The position numbers and the translations under genes are program-made. This document shows, piece by piece, positions 10,288 to 21,249 of a DNA stretch of 64,000 nucleotides (positions are counted from its first letter, which is position 1; each line of letters starts with the position of its first letter). Under the pieces are notes generated by a model that saw nothing but the letters and a program-made list of their open reading frames with translations, was not told where the DNA came from and made no database searches. Origin of the DNA: Maniola hyperantus (taxonomy: Eukaryota > Arthropoda > Insecta > Lepidoptera > Nymphalidae); assembly GCF_902806685.2 (NCBI RefSeq), contig NC_048545.1, forward strand, positions 1,513,001 to 1,577,000, written 5' to 3'.

Positions 10288-13200
10288 GTAAAAAAACCGT
10301 TTTCTATACAGCGTTTGATAAATCGTATAACATCACAAATGAGGTAAATATTAAGTTTTCGACCGAAAAATTATTTTTTTGAAAAATTAATTATCCCCAA
10401 TCTTACAAATCTAACAATTCTGACCATCAATAAGAGTAAAATGTTCCCCATTTTCAATAAATGATTTGACTTTGACTTTGAAAGTTCTTCAGATTATAGT
10501 CTGCTACGTTAGTATTTGAATATTTTGTTGTGATCTTCCAGGTATCCCTTCAACTGCTGCATCCAAACTACGGCCTGATTGGTCACTGGTGCGGCGGAGT
10601 CCTCATACACCCTCAATGGCTTTTGACCACCGCGCATTGCATACATAAGTAATGTATTTTTCAATTTTGTCAATTATTTTTCACATTGTCAGATATATCA
10701 CTTTAATATATTGGAAAATCTAAACACATTTTATACGTTCACTTTTCACAATTAAAGATTCTCTTCCAAACACCTTCATTTAAAACAGACAGAACTAAGA
10801 TAATCATAAACAAGATTGGCAGCATAATCGGATGAATATTATCGTTTGAGAAAAAGACTCTTTTATTCATTGAATACGCTTACTTCTTGGATTAAAATCT
10901 GAACAAGTTTTTTATCAGTACTCTTATTATAAATACGAAAGTGTGTTTGTTTGTTGGTTTGTTCTTCAATCAAGTCGCAACGGAGTAACAGATTGACGTG
11001 ATTTTTTGCATGAGTACTATAGTTAAAAACCAGGAGAGTGACATAAGCTATTCTTTATCTCAGAAAATCAAAGGAAGCCACGGGTTTTTTAAAAACCTTA
11101 ATCCACGCGAACGAAGTCGCAGTCATCGGCTAGTTCTTTATAAAAAATAAATATATTTAGTGGTCCCAAATCTAGAACTACGTGGGTGGACTAGAACTAG
11201 GTAGATTAAGTAGAAATAGGTTACCGATAAAATTTGCTGGAAAGATGTTAAATAAAGAGAGTACCTATACAATATACTTGTTTTAACAAAGCAATATAAC
11301 ATTTCAGTGAGCTCTTCAACCTACCAGTACCAGCTCTATGGACAGCAGTGCTGGGAGAGTGGGATCGGGCTGAACAGCGTGGTGCCTATGTACCAATAGA
11401 GAGGATAGTACTGCATCATCGCTTCCACAATTACCAGCATGACATAGGTAATTATAACTCACTTGTGCCTCTCAACTAAGATATACCATTCAATGTTCTC
11501 AGCGTACATTCAAAAATCCTTTATGAGTTTAATATTTTATCGTATTTTATATTTTGTGTCTTTTTTGTACCTTTATTTGTATTTTAATTTATCATTAATC
11601 ATCTATTTGGTGTAAGTGGCACTGCCGCGGCGTTCTAACTAGATATAAATAAATAAATAATAATAATAATAATAGGGGTCATTTAGTTAAACGTAGATAC
11701 CCTTCTTGAATCTTCTGGCAACTTTAGGTCACTAGCTTCGGATGGAAATTCGTCACTTGTTGTGCCCCTTGTTATGGATAAATTACTTTTGACTTTTTTT
11801 TAATAAATAACTTTTACGAAAACCGAACCCCAAATACCAAAGTCAACGATTTTAACTTCATAAATGTCGTATATAGATACTTCCCATAGCACCTATTGAA
11901 CTTTATTTTACTGAACTACTTATTTACCACTGTACTATTTATTAATGAATTTCCAAAAATTATTGCAAAGTTTTCTTAATGCTACGTTATATAAATAAAA
12001 ATTCCGTGAATTTCTTGTTTTTTAATCCACCGGTTGTCTGACAGTATCAGTGTTAGAATTTAGTAAAGTAAAATCAACTGTCCATCTGGTTTATAAAATT
12101 TTTGATCGTATGACGCGATACAATGTTATTTAATTCTGATCCATTCATAATTCCAGCTCTGATGAAGATGATAAGATCCGCTGACGTCAGTCCCGGCAGC
12201 CGTATCCGAGCTATTTGCTTGCCTCCATACGAACCACCTATCATCCACAACACAGAGAGAAGCACTTCATTCTACAGGAGACCTGAAAGCGAAATAAAAA
12301 GAAAAGCAAGACCACCCAGACCTAACCCCAATACCGCAGCAAAATATTTAGAAAAGCTCAATAATCTAACCAAAAACGTTTTCTCAGGGAAAGGGAATAA
12401 AAACCATAAAAACACAAGATACAATGTAAGAGTTTCTAACGACAACAGACCGACAGAAAGAAAGAACGATGAAGAATCGAGTAGGGAAGATAATGAAAAG
12501 AAAAATAGAGATGCTGTATATGATAGCGCTTCATTAGATAGCGTAGTCAAACTTATCAAAACTAAAGTTACTAAAGACAAATCTAAACATGAAAGTAATA
12601 ATTATAAAAGAAGTGATAAAAAACTGATGTTTGGTGAAGAAATAGATCCATTTATAGATTACAATAATGGTATAGACTTCAAAGATGAATGTTATGCGAC
12701 TGGATGGGGAAGGGAACAAACGAATGGTACTTTGACTGATGTTTTGTTGGAAGCAGAAGTTCCAGTGCTGCCTTTGCAACTTTGCAGAGATAGATATTCG
12801 TTGACTTTGCCGTTGAATGATGGACATCTTTGCGCGGGGAGTACAGATGGCAGTACAGGTGCCTGTGTGGTAAGTATTACATGAACATTCGGGTATTAAA
12901 AAGTAGATATTTATTTGTATCATAAAGTTTATATATTATATAATAATGTGGGCCCAAGAAGTTTCAGAATTATATCCTTACCAAGGAAAACATAAGAACG
13001 ATGATTTTTCATTAGACGATAATTGAAATTATAATATAATTAAAATCCAATTGAATAAAAACAAACTAAAGGTACTTTACGGCAACAAAACAATGTATAA
13101 AAACAAGAAGAAAAACAAATTATGCTGGGGCGTAAAGCCGCAGGCCTTATACTAAAGGAAACTTTTAAAGGCAACCCAAAGGTTAGTAAAATTTAACAAA

Positions 13201-16200
13201 GAAATTATGAAAAACATACATTATTGTACAATTGTACATATGAAAGTGATATAGTTGGCGATAAACTAATGTTACTTTGGTTCGGCAAACAATTAATCAA
13301 ATAGAATAAAATAGAAATATTCTTTATTCAAATAAACTTCTGCAAGTACTTTTGAACCGTAAAATGCACCTACCACGGCTGATGGCACTAGATCAAAATG
13401 TCTTTCCTACCGAGAAAAACAAGCAAGAAACTCGGCGGAAAATCGGCTCTAACTCTAGTAAAGAAATTTATTTAAGTACTCATACATTTTAGTGCCTAAT
13501 GGGTACAGTTTTTTCAGTTAAAACAATTGAAAGTAAAAGAACTTATTATTAAGTTATTATGTTCCATTACGTGATTTGATTCCCAGAAATTTTTAAATCG
13601 ACAGGTAGGTATCTATTAAAAGTTAAAACACTGATTGCCACATCTGTAACTTTCGAATTAAGACATTTTAAATGCAATAATTAAACAAATCATTATTTCT
13701 TATCTGTGATCGTATATTTGTAATATTAGGATGAACAGCAGTCTAGATTATTCCTTAAGTAGTTTAAAGGTAGATGCACATTCGACCACTCTGTGCGCAC
13801 TTTTGTTATAACTGGCTATATATGGCTGGCTTATACCCGCTACTTTATCCACATGGACTTTTTTTTTTTTTTTTATTTATTTATTATCAAATAAAAATAC
13901 ATACAAATAAAAGCTTAAACTAAAAACACCGAAAAAACCACAGAGGTTTGTCCTCGGTGCCTATCTGCAACGAAGATACCTATTAACTCATTACTTAAAA
14001 GAAATAATCTACAGTAGGTATATAACGCGAAGAATCACGTAAGTATGTAACATAATATTATAATCGTGAGTAGGTTTATTAAATTTATTAGGTGAATAGG
14101 ATTAGCACTAATATAAATAATTATATAATCTACATAGACACAAAAGACTCAGCCATCTAACTTTGCTAAAAAATATTCTTTTAATTTATACTTAATGTTT
14201 TTAATATCTATTTTTTTAATCAGCGTTGGAGGTAGTTCATTTATGAATCGCGGAACCAAGTACGCGGTGGTTCGCTCGCCGTAAGTATTGTTAGCGCGCG
14301 TAGTGTGCAGGCGGTTAGCCGTCATCACACGCGTCTGTACAGGATGTTCTATTTTTCGGAGTATCTTCTCGTTGAAGAACTCCTCCTTTAGTAATGAGCA
14401 TTTAAACTGTTCCTGAACGGGTAATGTTTTACAATGTTTAAATAGCCCTAGTTCATTGCCGTCGTATTTCGATTTAATGGAACTAGAGACAATAGTTTTT
14501 AAAATTCTTAACTGTAACTTATATATATTATTGAGGTAAGTTTTATAAGTTCGACCGTAGCTACTGAGACCATATTGTACGTAGGTTAGAGCAAACGAGT
14601 TATATAGCATTAATTTGGTTTTAAATGGAATCCGTCGATTCAAGACAATTATATTAGCGAGAAATTGCCTTAGTTTATTACATACATAATCTATGTGCAA
14701 ACCCCAGTTGAATTTACAGTCAATGGTGAGACCGAGATAGGTATAGCGGTCGACTAGCTCAATCGAAGGGCAATTACAACAGTTCAGATTATCACTGTGT
14801 AGACAGACATGATCGTGAGCTATAATTTTTTTAAAGAGGAGATATTTTAGATAGGCTGATTTGATGTGAATTAATTTGGTTTTTTTGACATTAAGAACTA
14901 AACCCGCATCGTGACACCACATGGTCAGGGTGTTGAAATCCGTCTGCAATGCATCACAGATCTTATCAGGATCCCGGTCAGCGAAAAGGATTACACAACA
15001 CACAAACACAACTACACAAACTTCAAACCCTTATTTTACCCCTTTGAGGGTTGAATTTTCCAAAATTATTTGTTTGCGTCTACGTTATGATAGCTACCTG
15101 CAGGCCTAATTGCAACCCGATCCGTCCAGTAGTTTGAGCTGTGCGTTGATAGATCAGTCAGTTAGTCATTTAGCTTTTATATATTTAGGCTAGCTGATGG
15201 TAGGTTTTTTAAAAGCTCTAGGGAACTCCTTGATTTTCCGGGATTAAAGTAGCCTGTGTCACTCTCCAGTCTTTAAATGGCTACCTATAATATAAATTCA
15301 CCATCAACAGTTCCTAAAAACCCATAAGCTTAGGAGTGCAGTACGTTCCGTATTCCGCATCAGTATTGAAGAGTTGGGACTTGGAGTACAATAAAGGTGT
15401 CTATGTTTGTCATCTACAATATTATTTCACAATCAACAGTACCTGAATACCTATGCCTTAGGAGTACCCTAGCTGCATCATCAGGTTTGAAGAGTTAGGA
15501 CATTGAGTTCAATCATGAAGTCACTGCTTTCAAAACAAATTATTCAAAATATCTTAAATGTACAGTATTGGGTATTTGACTACATTCAAAATAAATTATT
15601 TCTCAGTGATTATTAAATAGAGGGTCTCCCAAAATACGTAAAATCCACGTCCTTTGTTTAGTTTTAAGTGTAATAACCATTTTCAATTATCGATTAAACT
15701 AAAAAAGTACGTCATTCTTATCTGACGTCAGTATTTCATAGAATATCGCATATTAAGTGCGCGTTTTGACGTTTGATAAAAAGTCACTGATTTGACTAGT
15801 TGTCAAATGCCGTATTGGACCGGTTACAGTTTTAATTATAAGTAAAGATTCCATCAGAAAATTCGTTACATGCGGCACCTTCGCTGCGGACAAATGGGTG
15901 TTCACCTTTAAATTCATAAGATCACGATCTCTTAAGTGTCAATTAAATGTTACTCAGTATTTGATTGTGCCAATAAGAGTGATGGATGATAAGGAACGGC
16001 TACGTAATACAGAATGTAACCGAAAGTGATGTTCCGTTCGTGATAGCAACTGACAACTGTAGAAACTGACATGGGAACGTTTATAAAATACCGGGCAAAG
16101 TGCAAGTTTTTCTTCGAAGTGTTTCGAAATAAAAATACTTTTTTCTCCCGAAAAGACGTTTGTCTGTTTGTCTGTCTGTTATCTTTTCACGCCTTCTTTA

Positions 16201-17547
16201 TTCCTGGGTTTCTTTATACACGGCTAATCCGTTTTTTTTAAATAGATATAGCGAGCAAACGAGCAGGCGGGTCACCTGATGTTAAGTGACTACCGCCGCC
16301 CATGAACATTTGCAGCACCAGAGGAACCGCCGATGCATTGCCGGCCTTTTAGGAATTTATTGGTCCGCCCCTTGAATAACCCAATGTTGTAATCTAGTGG
16401 GAACACCGCCGATGGAAGTTGGTTCCACAGTTTGCATGTACATGGAAAGAAGGATCTGGCACAGCGGACGGTCGAAGTGCACCAGACACCCAGGTGGTGA
16501 GGGTGAAATTCCTTACGGTGGCGCGCGGTGCGGTTGTAGAAAAATGAGGGTGGAATGAGGTCAAAAAGCTCTTCAGAGCACTGCCCATTAAAAAGGCGAT
16601 AGAACACGCATAGATAGCTAACGTCTCTGCGGTGCTCCAGGCTTTCTAACGAGCCGGTTAGGTTAGCCGTTTAACCGATTCTAACGAAATTTGGTACAGA
16701 GATAGCTAGTACATCCCGTAGATGTATATTCTTTATTATTTATTCTTAAATCTTCATTCTTCTCTATTCTTTAATCTTTTCTTATTTTTAACCGACTTCA
16801 AAAAAAGGAGGAGGTTCTCAATTCGTCGGAATCTTTTTTTTTTTTTTTTTTTTTTTTTTATGTATGTTCCCCGATTACTCAAAAACGCCTGGACCGATTT
16901 TGAAAATTGTTTTTTTGTTTGAAAGGGTATACTTCAAAGTTGGTCCCATTTCAATTTGGTGAAGATCTGATGAACATCTTCGAAGATAGATACTGGAACT
17001 CCTCAACGGATAAGAGTAAATTGCTCGCGATCAGTGTAATAGCTTAGTAAACAGTAGATTTTTAACCAGTCATAGCATAATTTCATGGGGCCACTAAAAA
17101 TTGTGAAATAAAAATTTTTTACAAAAAAAATAAAAACCGACTTCGTTACATAAACACTAAAAATTGAAAAATAATTTAATTTATTCTATATATAATATCT
17201 AGACGATTCGCGCAGCTAAAGCTAATTGGCACCGGCACCAAAAAGTATTATTAGGGAACTATATTAACTCTTGTATACATAATATATTCGGTAATAAATT
17301 AAATTATTTTTCAATTTTTAGTGTTTATGTAACGAAGTCGGTTTTTATTTTTTTTGTAAAAAAAATTTTTATTTGTTAATTTCAGGGTGACAGCGGTGGT
17401 CCCCTTCAGTGCAGGACCGGCGGTCGCTGGGAGTTGCGAGGGTTAACGTCCTTCGGGTCCGGCTGCGCGAGGATGGGTGTCCCGGATGTGTACACCAATG
17501 TGGCGCATTACGTCTCGTGGATCTACGCTCATATTTACGCTAGCTGA
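10178..17547 (+). CDS. S1A (chymotrypsin-fold) serine protease, 5 exons, N-terminus missing
   Basis: Joined exons 10178-10287, 10542-10648, 11308-11447, 12157-12869 and 17386-17547 give about 409 residues ending in TGA. Seen: a linker Cys near the start (CGVPLRR), an activation site R|IIKG, catalytic His in TTAHC, Asp in HDIAL and Ser in GDSGGP, so all three triad residues are present. By family knowledge the linker Cys tethers the propeptide to the catalytic domain after cleavage, and the enzyme would be secreted or membrane-bound. The S1 pocket has Gly at 189 and Asp at 226 (chymotrypsin numbering), unlike trypsin's Asp189. About 150 extra charged residues lie between ICLPPYE and ECYATGWG. 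The first exon found begins with two bases of a split codon, so at least one upstream exon exists; I could not find it, nor a signal peptide or promoter. Orthology is not assigned. Family call is very secure. Confidence 0.95.
10400..10490 (+). repeat. LINE 3' tail copy ending (TTTGAC)n
   Basis: Contains ACCATCAATAAGAGTAAAAT followed by TTCAATAAATGATTTGACTT and TTGACTTTGA. This is the simple-repeat end of the same tail family, in the first protease intron. Confidence 0.5.
10542..10648 (+). CDS. Protease exon b: catalytic His
   Basis: The acceptor is tcttccag and the donor gtaatg. It encodes VSLQLLHPNYG through HWCGGVLIHPQWLLTTAHCIH, including the Cys42/Cys58-type pair around the catalytic His. 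It leaves two bases (AA) for the next exon. Confidence 0.95.
10913..11133 (+). mobile_element. Helitron-like element, family H2
   Basis: TTATTATAAATACGAAAGTG to CAGTCATCGGCTAG|T. It is in the second intron of the protease gene. Confidence 0.6.
11308..11447 (+). CDS. Protease exon c: central strands up to the Asp loop
   Basis: The acceptor is atttcag and the donor gtaatt. T completes the Asn codon, followed by ELFNLPVPALWTAVLGEWDR and IERIVLHHRFHNYQHDI. The exon ends one base into the Ala codon of HDIAL. Confidence 0.95.
11480..11680 (+). repeat. LINE 3' UTR copy ending (AAAT/AAT)n
   Basis: Matches 29143-29570 from TTCTCAGCGTACAT to GTGTAAGTGGCACTGCCG and ends in a TAAATAAATAATAATAATAA run. 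It lies in a protease intron and serves as an empty site for the insertion at 29238. Confidence 0.55.
11681..12156. other. Intron of the protease gene, no further feature
   Basis: AT-rich intronic sequence up to the acceptor at 12156. Confidence 0.6.
12157..12869 (+). CDS. Protease exon d: catalytic Asp context, charged insertion, pocket Gly189
   Basis: The acceptor is ttccag and the donor gtaagt. The exon reads ALMKMIRSADVS, then IRAICLPPYE, then about 150 residues rich in Lys, Arg, Glu, Asp, Asn and Ser (12234-12686), then ECYATGWGRE, LPLQLCRDRYS, HLCAGSTDGS and TGACV. Normal S1A domains have a short linker at the site of the insertion. The insertion lies in the middle of a single open exon with no stop, frameshift or internal consensus splice pair that I can see, so it is probably translated. 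The residue two before the pocket Cys (position 189) is Gly. Confidence 0.92.
12870..13312. other. Intron of the protease gene, no further feature
   Basis: AT-rich start of the 4.5-kb last intron; no repeat recognised in this part. Confidence 0.5.
13313..13455 (-). repeat. Interspersed repeat L (CTCGGTAGGAA family)
   Basis: Minus-strand order: GCCGAGTTTCTTGC, CTCGGTAGGAAAGACATTT, then a TTTATT-rich tail. Other copies are at 44138-44290 and 55577-55740. It looks like a SINE or LINE 3' end. Confidence 0.5.
13860..15005 (-). mobile_element. 5'-truncated non-LTR retrotransposon (Jockey/CR1-like reverse transcriptase)
   Basis: A minus-strand reading frame of about 286 residues (15009-14149) starts inside the reverse transcriptase active site, with only FAD left of FADD, followed by LNVKKTKLIH, YTYLGLTID and the thumb/C-terminal region (SFALTYVQYGLSSYG). 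An approximately 290-bp 3' UTR and a T run at 13860 (poly(A) on the minus strand) follow. This is the classic shape of a 5'-truncated LINE. The reading frame is open, so the copy is fairly young. It abuts a decayed Helitron-like end at 15005. It is in an intron of the protease gene, antisense. Confidence 0.85.
15006..15190 (-). mobile_element. Helitron-like element, family B, 3' end missing
   Basis: Body segments TAGTTTGAGCTGTGCGTTGA and ACCCCTTTGAGGGTTGAATT are present. The CTAG end is lost at the junction with the LINE at 15005. Confidence 0.5.
15290..15535 (+). repeat. Imperfect tandem duplication of about 125 bp
   Basis: ATCAACAGTTCCTAAAAACC ... GAAGAGTTGGGACTTGGAG is followed by ATCAACAGTACCTGAATACC ... 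GAAGAGTTAGGACATTGAG. Confidence 0.5.
15588..15735 (+). repeat. Interspersed repeat K
   Basis: CAAAATAAATTATTTCTCAG and AAACTAAAAAAGTACGTCA; the partner of 9612-9745. Unidentified. Confidence 0.4.
16225..16660 (-). mobile_element. CR1-like LINE C-terminal remnant
   Basis: The minus strand encodes about 105 residues: EELFDLIPPSFFYNRTARHR, FFPCTCKLWNQLPSAVFP and LFKGRTNKFLKGRQ, the usual end of CR1-type reverse transcriptases, then a short 3' region. Related fragments lie at 2255, 28213 and 60895. Confidence 0.7.
16791..17100 (+). repeat. Interspersed repeat J (ACCGACTTCAAAAAAGGAGG)
   Basis: ACCGACTTCAAAAAAAGGAG, a long T run, then CCTGGACCGATTTTGAAAAT. A related inverted segment is at 53260-53345. 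It directly precedes the TIR element at 17105. Confidence 0.5.
17105..17375. mobile_element. TIR element (ACCGACTTCGTTACATAA) at the last protease splice acceptor
   Basis: Inverted arms of about 75 bp at 17107-17182 and 17297-17374: TAAAAACCGACTTCGTTACA in one and its complement in the other. The right arm ends 11 bp before exon 17386. It contains no coding capacity. Confidence 0.75.
17386..17547 (+). CDS. Protease terminal exon: catalytic Ser and stop
   Basis: The acceptor is atttcag, phase 0. The exon starts with GDSGGPLQCRTGGRWELRG and continues through TSFGSGCARMGVPDVYTNV to YVSWIYAHIYAS and TGA. The usual PGVY is PDVY here, so Asp is at 226. A TIR element ends about 11 bp upstream of the exon and supplies the T-rich tract before the acceptor. 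Confidence 0.95.
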   Translation, partial: GDSGGPLQCRTGGRWELRGLTSFGSGCARMGVPDVYTNVAHYVSWIYAHIYAS

Positions 17548-17790
17548 GACATTTGGTTTCATAGGAAAATGATAATGAATGATTCTAAGCTTATTTTGTG
17601 GTTAACTACATAATAGGGCCGATTCTCTTGTACACAATGTCTAAACTAAACTAAATTACGCTGAGGCAATTCCCCTTTTTTGGTACAGTTTTGCGCCACA
17701 GACACGCATTCGGGTTTATGCCAGATTAATTTTTACTGTGTTATTAATTTTTGTGTTTTGTATAACTGTAAACTGTGCGCTATCGTCCCA

Positions 17791-17796
17791 AATAAA
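17791..17796 (+). terminator. Candidate poly(A) signal of the protease gene
   Basis: A consensus AATAAA lies 244 bp after the protease stop codon in otherwise unassigned sequence. It is the nearest good hexamer that I see on the + strand. Confidence 0.5.
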
Positions 17797-17799
17797 TAG

Positions 17800-18535
17800 T
17801 ACATTATTGCAAAGGCCGGGAAATAAGCAATTGCAGGTCGAGCATGAGCTTCACTAAATACGAGACAGGCAATTGCCAGTTCCCGCCGAGGCATATAATT
17901 ATAGTGCTTTTCTCAAAAGAATGCAGGGAATGCATAATGTAGATGGCTTTTTAGTTTTAGCAATCTCATTAAAATACGCCAAAAATACTGTTTCGGAGAA
18001 AATGTTCACTTTTTTCTCGTTTTTCCAACTCATAAAATTTTCAAATAGGTACTTTCATCTATTTTTCTTTTGACTTCGCTGGAAGCAGGTTTTCCATTGC
18101 CAATTTGGCTTCTGATCTTAAATCTGGTGGAGTACAATCAATCTCCATTTCACTCTCTGAACCGTTGGAACTCATTTTAATTATTATTAAATTTATATTT
18201 ATTAAGTAGGTATGTCTAAAATCAAATCAAGTTAATTTAAAAAAGTTGACATGAATTATTGAATTTGAATTTTTGAGTTAAAAAATAACCTCTCATATTA
18301 AAAAAATCTCTCTTAATTTATCAGAGCAATTTAAATATTATCTACTATTCTTGTCACATTCTTGTATATTATTATTTTTCTTGCATACTGTTTTTATATA
18401 AAATTTTCTTTTAACTTTAAGTATACAACTTCTGTGTAGGAACACCATTAGTTAGTATTTATGTTTTGATTACCATTTGGTGTAAATATTATTTCTAGTC
18501 TGTTATGTTACTTGCAATACTCGTAAGTAGGTAGG
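17800..18535. other. Intergenic, no gene recognised
   Basis: Between the protease poly(A) signal and a TIR element. A 66-codon frame at 17873 lacks any motif. Confidence 0.5.
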
Positions 18536-18537
18536 TA

Positions 18538-18721
18538 CAGTACGCGGCAGAAAGTAATGTACATCGACCTTTAGAAGGAGATAGCAGATCTGTAGAGCAT
18601 TGTCTCTGTCGTTGAGACCGATAAAACGTCATATAGATATGTATGAGTGACAGAGACAACGCTCTACAAAGCCGAAATGTCATTCTAATGGCCGATGTAC
18701 AATACTTTCTGTCGCGTACTG
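18538..18721. mobile_element. TIR element CAGTACGCG, TA target
   Basis: 184 bp with inverted ends CAGTACGCGGCAGAAAGTAA and ACTTTCTGTCGCGTACTG, flanked by TA. The interior is also partly self-complementary (GAGACAATGCTCTACAGA-like blocks). A second copy is at 41283-41787. Fits a non-autonomous Tc1/mariner element. Confidence 0.75.
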
Positions 18722-18723
18722 TA

Positions 18724-19104
18724 CTGAGTGTTGCGATCGCGCAGCTCAAAGTCTACCTTGGTTAAGATTAAAATAATTTTAATTAGGGGAAAACTGTACA
18801 TTATAAAATAAAACAAATAATTTATTGTCTAAAATATCCTTTTATTTACAATACACCTTCAGTCTAGATATTTACAGGGCTTAAAATTAAATCTTACTAA
18901 GTACGTAGGTTATAATTATTTAAAAGTAATATCACATTGATTATTATATTAGGGAATACTTGAAATACTATAATACCTTGTAATTAATAATTATGTTAAA
19001 TAAACATTACAAATTATCCCAAAAAATACGGCAATACAAAAAGCACACGGCAGGAATCACACAAAATGCGTGCATTTCAGGCTTAAGTTACTTATCGATT
19101 TAAG
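18724..19104. other. Intergenic, no gene recognised
   Basis: Strongly AT-rich, no motif seen. Confidence 0.5.
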
Positions 19105-19330
19105 GCTGATGTACGCCGGAGTAAGCAACTACATGCGACAATACGGCATGCTACAAATGGCAATACTAATAATTGCTGCTGTCTATTTTATGCCGAGACA
19201 ACATCGTGCTGTAGAATAGGAACATTCGATATGACAGTCTGCCGATGATTCTTGTTGCATTTTAAATTATTACATAACATGCCCTGTGGCATGCCTCAAT
19301 GTCGCACTGACTTGCGCTGGCGTTAAAAAT
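19105..19330. repeat. Fold-back repeat F (CGGCATGC family)
   Basis: ATGTACGCCGGAGTAAGC, ACATGCGACAATACGGCATG and, inverted, CTGTGGCATGCCTCAATGTC and TTGCGCTGGCGTTAAA. Copies at 21590, 23070, 42610 and 43285. Confidence 0.5.
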
Positions 19331-21023
19331 TTTGCTATCGAAAAATAAATAATGCTCGTATTAGAGGGCACAGATAACATATTATTACTTAAGTTACAGT
19401 TAGATACATTCAAAGTTCTTATAATAATAGATGGAACTATTGAATAAAATTAGGAAAATTTATAGTAAAAGTTTTCCATGAATGTTATGTCGCAACAGAG
19501 TTACCCCTGTTGCGACATAGAGGTGTTTTTGCCGGTTTATGCGATGACAGTAGTATGTGGGTAACTGTACTAGAAATTCCAAGTCAGTTGGCCCAGTTAT
19601 TGTCATCATGTAAATCAAATATTAGCTTTAGTGTTTGAGCGGTGTGGTGGCCGTAAATGTCAGTGACGATGTTCAGTTTGATGTACAAATGGTCAGTGAA
19701 ATATGTACTACGAATGTACTTACAGATTTTCAAAAAACAGGAAAACATCTTACTTTTAATTGAGCAAGTTCAGATTAGAATTTTCAGATTACATAAAACC
19801 ACGAAATTAAAATTACAGGCAAGCATGAAACGTAGGATATTCATTGTTACGTCTAAAATTCTATTATTAACATAATAATAAATAATACCTAGACATTATT
19901 GGTAAATTACTTATTAATATCTGGTAACTCAGTTGATTAAAATCATTAATATAGGTAATATCATGCATATGAACCATATTTTCTTAGCAAATGTTTTAAG
20001 TCGACTGCAATAACTTCTAAAAGTAATTATTTAAAAATAAATAATTTATATAAAATAAACATTTATGATTTTGATGTAAAAAACCTAATCATCTCTATCT
20101 TGGTATCATGGCAATTATTATTGTTGCATAACTGAATTAATCATAAATCATAATATTATGCTTGCTAAAACTAGAATTTAGGCAAAAGCAGAAGAGACTG
20201 ACAATTCAAAAGGAATGCGAATTTTTCATATCAATGAGATCAACGTCTTTATCTCTCGGATCATGATACACTGAAGGGAGCTATAGTTTGCTGTTCTTGA
20301 ACAAACTGCGTGTCAGTGTAGTCAAATTGATTTATCGGTCAAAACAAAATATTAATTAATCTCATTGGAATGGCTAGAAATTTAATTAAAATGTTAAAAC
20401 TTTCTGTGTGCAGCTGTGTTTTGACCATCCAGATTCCAGATAATGGAAAGAGGCGTAAAAGGTCTGAAATTTTCATTTCATATGTAAATAAACAATTATT
20501 TTATCGTTAACAACTGCGATTTTCATTCCGAATAAATATTAAAAATTTACATGAATTCAGTGTGATTTATTCGCTAAAAATTAATCATTTATATCATACA
20601 AAAATACGCATTTTAAATATTCCACTACATCCAGTGAAATTCTTGATCCGAGTCTTTGTCCACAATAGCTAGCTAGCAGTCTCGCGACATTTCCTAGCGA
20701 AGCTGATCGCTCAAAATCTTTGTTTAATCTATACTAATTTTATTAACGGATAAAATTTGTTTCTTTGTATGTAGGAGCTAATCTCTGGAACTAATGATCC
20801 GATTCTGAATTTTTTTCACTGATAGATAGCTATCCTCGAATGTTTTATGCTATAAACTATATAACGTAGGCAAATTCCTAAGTAAAACTAAAAGTATTGT
20901 TATACAAATGCTCACGAAATTTTTACTGTTCGAACCAGAAAAACTGCCACGCAATCCTTTCCTCGCGAGGCTGCTCGCTTGGTTTGTAGCTGGCTTATTT
21001 TAGAAGTCTTACAATAAATTGAT
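19331..21023. other. Intergenic and 3' flank of the CD36 gene
   Basis: AT-rich. The part nearest 21023 probably contains the receptor's 3' UTR; a diverged H2-like repeat lies at about 20720-20960. No other gene is seen. Confidence 0.45.
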
Positions 21024-21249
21024 TTATCGGATGTATCTGTCTATATCATTATTCAACAATAAATCTGATGTACCATCGCCATCCTCTTCCGTGATAGCTA
21101 GTAAAGATACCGCTTCTTTGGCCAACTCTTGTTCATCAAAGCCGTCGTTGTCTGACATGTTCAGCACGACGCTGTTCCTTCTCTCGCTGGTCCTTCTCTT
21201 CTCAACGCTCTTCTTTCTTGTTTTTTGTTCTTGGTGGACGAGTTTGTAC
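21024..21249 (-). CDS. CD36-like receptor terminal exon: cytosolic tail with dileucine motif
   Basis: The acceptor is tttctag; the exon ends with TAA. It encodes 74 residues starting YKLVHQEQKTRKK, a basic stretch, an acidic stretch (MSDNDGFDEQE), EAVSLL, and a terminal DIDRYIR. The tail is long compared with the short tail of mammalian CD36. EAVSLL matches the [DE]xxxL[LI] adaptor-binding pattern. Confidence 0.9.

Noticed and set aside
12272..12923. Minus-strand reading frames opposite protease exon d
   Set aside because: They are Ser/Leu/Phe-rich shadows of the charged protease insertion, lie opposite a confirmed exon and contain no domain.
17873..18073. 66-codon frame downstream of the protease
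   Set aside because: Low-complexity Phe/Lys-rich end, no domain and no splice or conservation evidence.
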